In this document: positions 23,182 through 25,448 of the stretch, piece after piece
Position numbering within the stretch: the first letter of the stretch is position 1
Layout: each line of letters opens with the position of its first letter
Source of the DNA: a virus
IMG/VR virus record: IMGVR_UViG_3300030116_001389
Location: 1-25,448 of that record
Reading direction: 5' to 3' (one strand)
DNA length: 25,448 bases
Position numbers and translations under genes: made by a program
Notes under the pieces: model-generated
The model's database searches: none
The model's input: only the letters and a program-made list of their open reading frames with translations
Told to the model about the DNA's origin: nothing

Positions 23182-23434
23182 TGAAGATAAATTTAATGAG
23201 TTACATAACCTTGTCACTGAAGACTTTCTAAGGAGAGTTAGAAGTGGCGAGGCTTCTACTCAAGATTTAAAAGCAGCATGTGATTGGTTAAAAACTAATG
23301 ACATTACTGGTGTAGCTTATGATGGAAGTCCTTTAGATAAACTTGCCAAAGCAATACCACAAGTAGACCCTAATTTAGTAAAAACAAGACTTCATGGCAA
23401 AAACTTCAACAGAGCAATATCGTACCAACGCTAA
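23141..23434 (+). CDS. terS: Terminase small subunit (T7 gp18-like)
   Basis: This 97-residue protein (108 if the in-frame GTG at 23108 is used) has the size of T7 gp18 (89 residues). The region ELHNLVTEDFLRRVRSGEAS followed by TQDLKAACDWLKTNDITGV is the helix-turn-helix part that I associate with small terminase subunits of T7-like cyanophages. The subunit recognises the phage concatemer and regulates the packaging motor. I prefer the ATG at 23141 because similarity to the family starts soon after; neither start has a strong Shine-Dalgarno. The 3' end overlaps the next gene by 41 bases, and the large subunit lies 1.8 kb downstream. Confidence 0.82.
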   Translation: MEEAKVKVIPRKASEDKFNELHNLVTEDFLRRVRSGEASTQDLKAACDWLKTNDITGVAYDGSPLDKLAKAIPQVDPNLVKTRLHGKNFNRAISYQR

Positions 23435-23639
23435 ATCACGTGCTAAACATGTACGAGATAATAGTCCAGGTGGTAAGTATGCTCATTCTAAAAAATATAA
23501 GAGGGATCATGCATCAGCGAGATCTCAATTAAAGATAAGAAAAGGTTCTACAATGGATGCCTCTAAACAAAAAGACGGTTCATATAAAGCGGAGAGTCGG
23601 AAGACAAATCGTGGAAGAGGCGGAGCAAAGAGACGATGA
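23394..23639 (+). CDS. Small very basic protein
   Basis: This 81-residue protein is rich in Lys, Arg, Ser and His (MAKTSTEQYRTNAKSRAKHV, then KKYKRDHASARSQLKIRKG, ending RGRGGAKRR). No Cys pairs and no zinc-binding pattern are present. Such a charge suggests DNA or RNA binding, for instance during packaging. I recall similar basic proteins next to terminase genes in cyanophages, without a known function. It overlaps TerS at its start and couples to the next gene through ATGA. Confidence 0.65.
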   Translation: MAKTSTEQYRTNAKSRAKHVRDNSPGGKYAHSKKYKRDHASARSQLKIRKGSTMDASKQKDGSYKAESRKTNRGRGGAKRR

Positions 23640-25222
23640 ATGACGAAGATCAGTATGACTCATCTGGAAGAATTCTAGGTCCAAATGAAATAACCCGTGA
23701 TAGAGAATTACATCCAGATGAGAAGGGTTTAGCAAGAGCTAAAAGACTAGCTTGGGAAGGTACTAAATGGGTTATGCCTTACGGAAGTTTACTTGATACG
23801 GTTATAGATCAAAACTCAGCTGGAGATCTTTATTTTACTAAACCTAAACCAGCCCAAGCGATTCATCCAGGTTTACAACTTGTCGGACGGAAATTTGGAT
23901 TAGAGTTTAATACTAGAATTGAAAGAATACCTACTACAGAAAAAAAGGGAACACCTAATTATGAAGGTATAATTAATGAATCTCAACTTCATGGTACTAG
24001 TAGATTCAACCAACTGAAGATACCATCATATGAAAATAGACCAGTTTATATACCTTATGATAAGTTAGCACCCTTTCAAAGAGGTGAACCGCTAATGACT
24101 ACAACTGGTGGTGATAGTTCTGTTCCTGATTGGCAATTTAAACCTTTTAATTTAAAAGGTAGTCAATATAACAAATATAGAAGTGATAAAATAGTTGGCC
24201 CAGAATTTGATGATCCACAAAAAGCAAGAAGTTGGTGGTCTAAAGTTACTTATGATAGAGTATTAGATGAAGTTTTAGCACAAGGTGGTACAAAGTTTGA
24301 AGCTGATAATATATTTAGAGAACATAGAGCTAACATGAAGCCTTTAAATCCAAGGAAACCTGGTGCTGAAGGTGGTCATGGTTTAGTAGCTGCTGTTAGT
24401 AGAGTAAATCAAATGTTCCAGCAGTATAATCCTGGTATTCAAGTAAGAACTGAAAAATATATAAAAGATGGTAAACCGTATTTCCGTTGGACTTTTAAAG
24501 ATGTTGATGGTAAGAGAACAAAATGGGATTTTAGCAGAGAAGATATTGAAGGTGTAGCAAAAGTTTATAGTAGTACTACATTTGCTAAAGATCATCTTGT
24601 ACCAGTAATGGATAAAAAACGTCCTGGTGGAGGATATTTTGGCGCAGATAATGAATTTAACTTTGAAATACTATATCAATTTGTAAATATTCAAAAAAGT
24701 AATACAACTCAATTAGAAAGATCATTACTAGCAGAACAAGGTGTTCCAGAAACATTTTCTGAATATATAAATATGAAACTATATCCTCAAAATTATGAGG
24801 GGATGTTTGTACCACAACGCTGGAAAGAAAACTTCCAAAAGATAGTATTAGCTGAATATTATGAGAAAATTAAAGGAATTAAATCTGCTAATAAGAGAAA
24901 AACAGTAATGAATAAGCTTGTACGTACTTGGTCAGATTTCTTTAAAGATCCAGTTAATGTTAAAGGTTTAGAAATGCTTGAAGAAGCATTAGGTCAACAA
25001 GTAGCTAAGAATATGGAAGAAGGAGTAGCAGCTGGTAACGAAGTACCTTCATGGATTGGACTTTTACGGAAACCACCAGGTGGTTGGGATAGTAAAGATT
25101 CATGGTGGAATGATTTACCTAAAGATGCTAAAATTAGATATAGACAGATGTATGATTACAAACAAAGAACTATAACACCTTATAAACGTACTCCTCAAGG
25201 TACAAAGGATTATGAAATATAA
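23636..25222 (+). CDS. Large protein with an HNH/HNN-nuclease-like motif, between the terminase subunits
   Basis: This 528-residue protein has no counterpart in T7 at this place (T7 has the spanin genes 18.5 and 18.7). Residues 318-356 hold KDHLVPV (Asp319-His320, Pro323), a GGG turn (331-333), then NEFNFEILYQFVNIQKSN (339-356). The order DH-x-x-P ... GG ... N ... N-x-x-K fits the beta-beta-alpha metal nuclease finger. His320, Asn342 and Asn351 have HNN-type spacing (22 and 9). The flanks are charged and look globular, with no signal or membrane segments. HNH nucleases next to terminases support packaging in other phages, so a role in DNA cutting or maturation is my inference. It is coupled to its neighbours by ATGA and TAATG overlaps. 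Confidence 0.6.
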   Translation: MNDEDQYDSSGRILGPNEITRDRELHPDEKGLARAKRLAWEGTKWVMPYGSLLDTVIDQNSAGDLYFTKPKPAQAIHPGLQLVGRKFGLEFNTRIERIPTTEKKGTPNYEGIINESQLHGTSRFNQLKIPSYENRPVYIPYDKLAPFQRGEPLMTTTGGDSSVPDWQFKPFNLKGSQYNKYRSDKIVGPEFDDPQKARSWWSKVTYDRVLDEVLAQGGTKFEADNIFREHRANMKPLNPRKPGAEGGHGLVAAVSRVNQMFQQYNPGIQVRTEKYIKDGKPYFRWTFKDVDGKRTKWDFSREDIEGVAKVYSSTTFAKDHLVPVMDKKRPGGGYFGADNEFNFEILYQFVNIQKSNTTQLERSLLAEQGVPETFSEYINMKLYPQNYEGMFVPQRWKENFQKIVLAEYYEKIKGIKSANKRKTVMNKLVRTWSDFFKDPVNVKGLEMLEEALGQQVAKNMEEGVAAGNEVPSWIGLLRKPPGGWDSKDSWWNDLPKDAKIRYRQMYDYKQRTITPYKRTPQGTKDYEI

Positions 25223-25448
25223 TGAATACATTAACTGCCTTACAGCAAGACTTTAAACTATTCCTACAAGCGTTATGGTCCCAACTTGATCTACCCTCAC
25301 CAACACGAGCACAATATGCAATCGCAGACTATCTTCAGCATGGCCCTAAGCGTCTTCAAATACAAGCTTTCCGTGGCGTTGGAAAGTCGTGGATCACAGG
25401 AGCCTTTGTCCTCTGGACTCTCTTTAACGATCCAGAAAGAAAAATTAT
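25222..25448 (+). CDS. terL: Terminase large subunit (T7 gp19-like), partial at window end
   Basis: Only the first 75 codons are present. The Walker A loop QAFRGVGKSW (residues 48-57) matches the QAFRGIGKSF of T7 gp19. The stretch ahead (FLQALWSQLDLPSPTRAQYA) follows FLFVLWKALNLPVPTKCQ, and ITGAFVLWTLFNDPERKI follows the T7 continuation. This ATPase and nuclease drives DNA into the prohead and cuts genome ends. The ATG shares one base with the previous stop. The rest of the gene lies beyond the window. Confidence 0.96.
   Translation, partial: MNTLTALQQDFKLFLQALWSQLDLPSPTRAQYAIADYLQHGPKRLQIQAFRGVGKSWITGAFVLWTLFNDPERKI

Overview
This window looks like the late (structural and packaging) half of a T7-like podovirus (Autographiviridae-type). 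It most resembles the marine cyanopodoviruses of Prochlorococcus and Synechococcus. Three things point there: the capsid-to-terminase gene order of T7 (10, 11, 12, 14, 15, 16, 17 ... 18 ... 19), all on the + strand with almost no gaps; a capsid protein of the cyanopodovirus kind; and AT-rich coding with many TTA and ATA codons. The host is inferred from protein style and was not tested by any search. No host gene, integrase, tRNA, CRISPR array or insertion sequence is seen. No photosynthesis gene is seen either, although related phages may carry one elsewhere.

Layout. 1-805: a small secreted beta-barrel-like protein, two tiny overlapping ORFs and a structured leader. 806-2007: the major capsid gene followed by a clear intrinsic terminator, in the same place as T7 T-phi. 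2028-13376: tail tube (11), nozzle (12) and the three internal core or ejection proteins (14, 15, 16). 13387-20882: a long adhesion cassette. It holds a gp17-type tail fibre, four further fibre-like proteins (one with a C1q/TNF-like domain, one with LamG-like, SPRY-like and triplicated C-terminal modules) and two proteins of the tail-fibre chaperone kind. 20854-23181: small overlapping genes with membrane segments or signal peptides, where the holin and other lysis functions probably lie. 23141-25448: small terminase subunit, a small basic protein, a 528-residue protein with an HNH/HNN-nuclease-like motif, and the start of the large terminase subunit, cut off by the window edge.

The genes work as one late transcription unit. 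Capsid and tail parts are made first, then the internal proteins that build the DNA ejection channel, then receptor-binding parts, then lysis and DNA packaging. The spots most worth a second look are: (1) 21497-22419, where a secreted-protein gene and a longer ORF share 364 bases in two frames, the region is markedly G+C-rich, and the downstream gene has a signal peptide but no nearby start codon; (2) the HNN-nuclease-like protein between the two terminase subunits; (3) the C1q-like and LamG/SPRY fibre proteins; (4) a fibre N-terminus-like module inside the nozzle protein; (5) the beta-barrel-like gene just ahead of the capsid.
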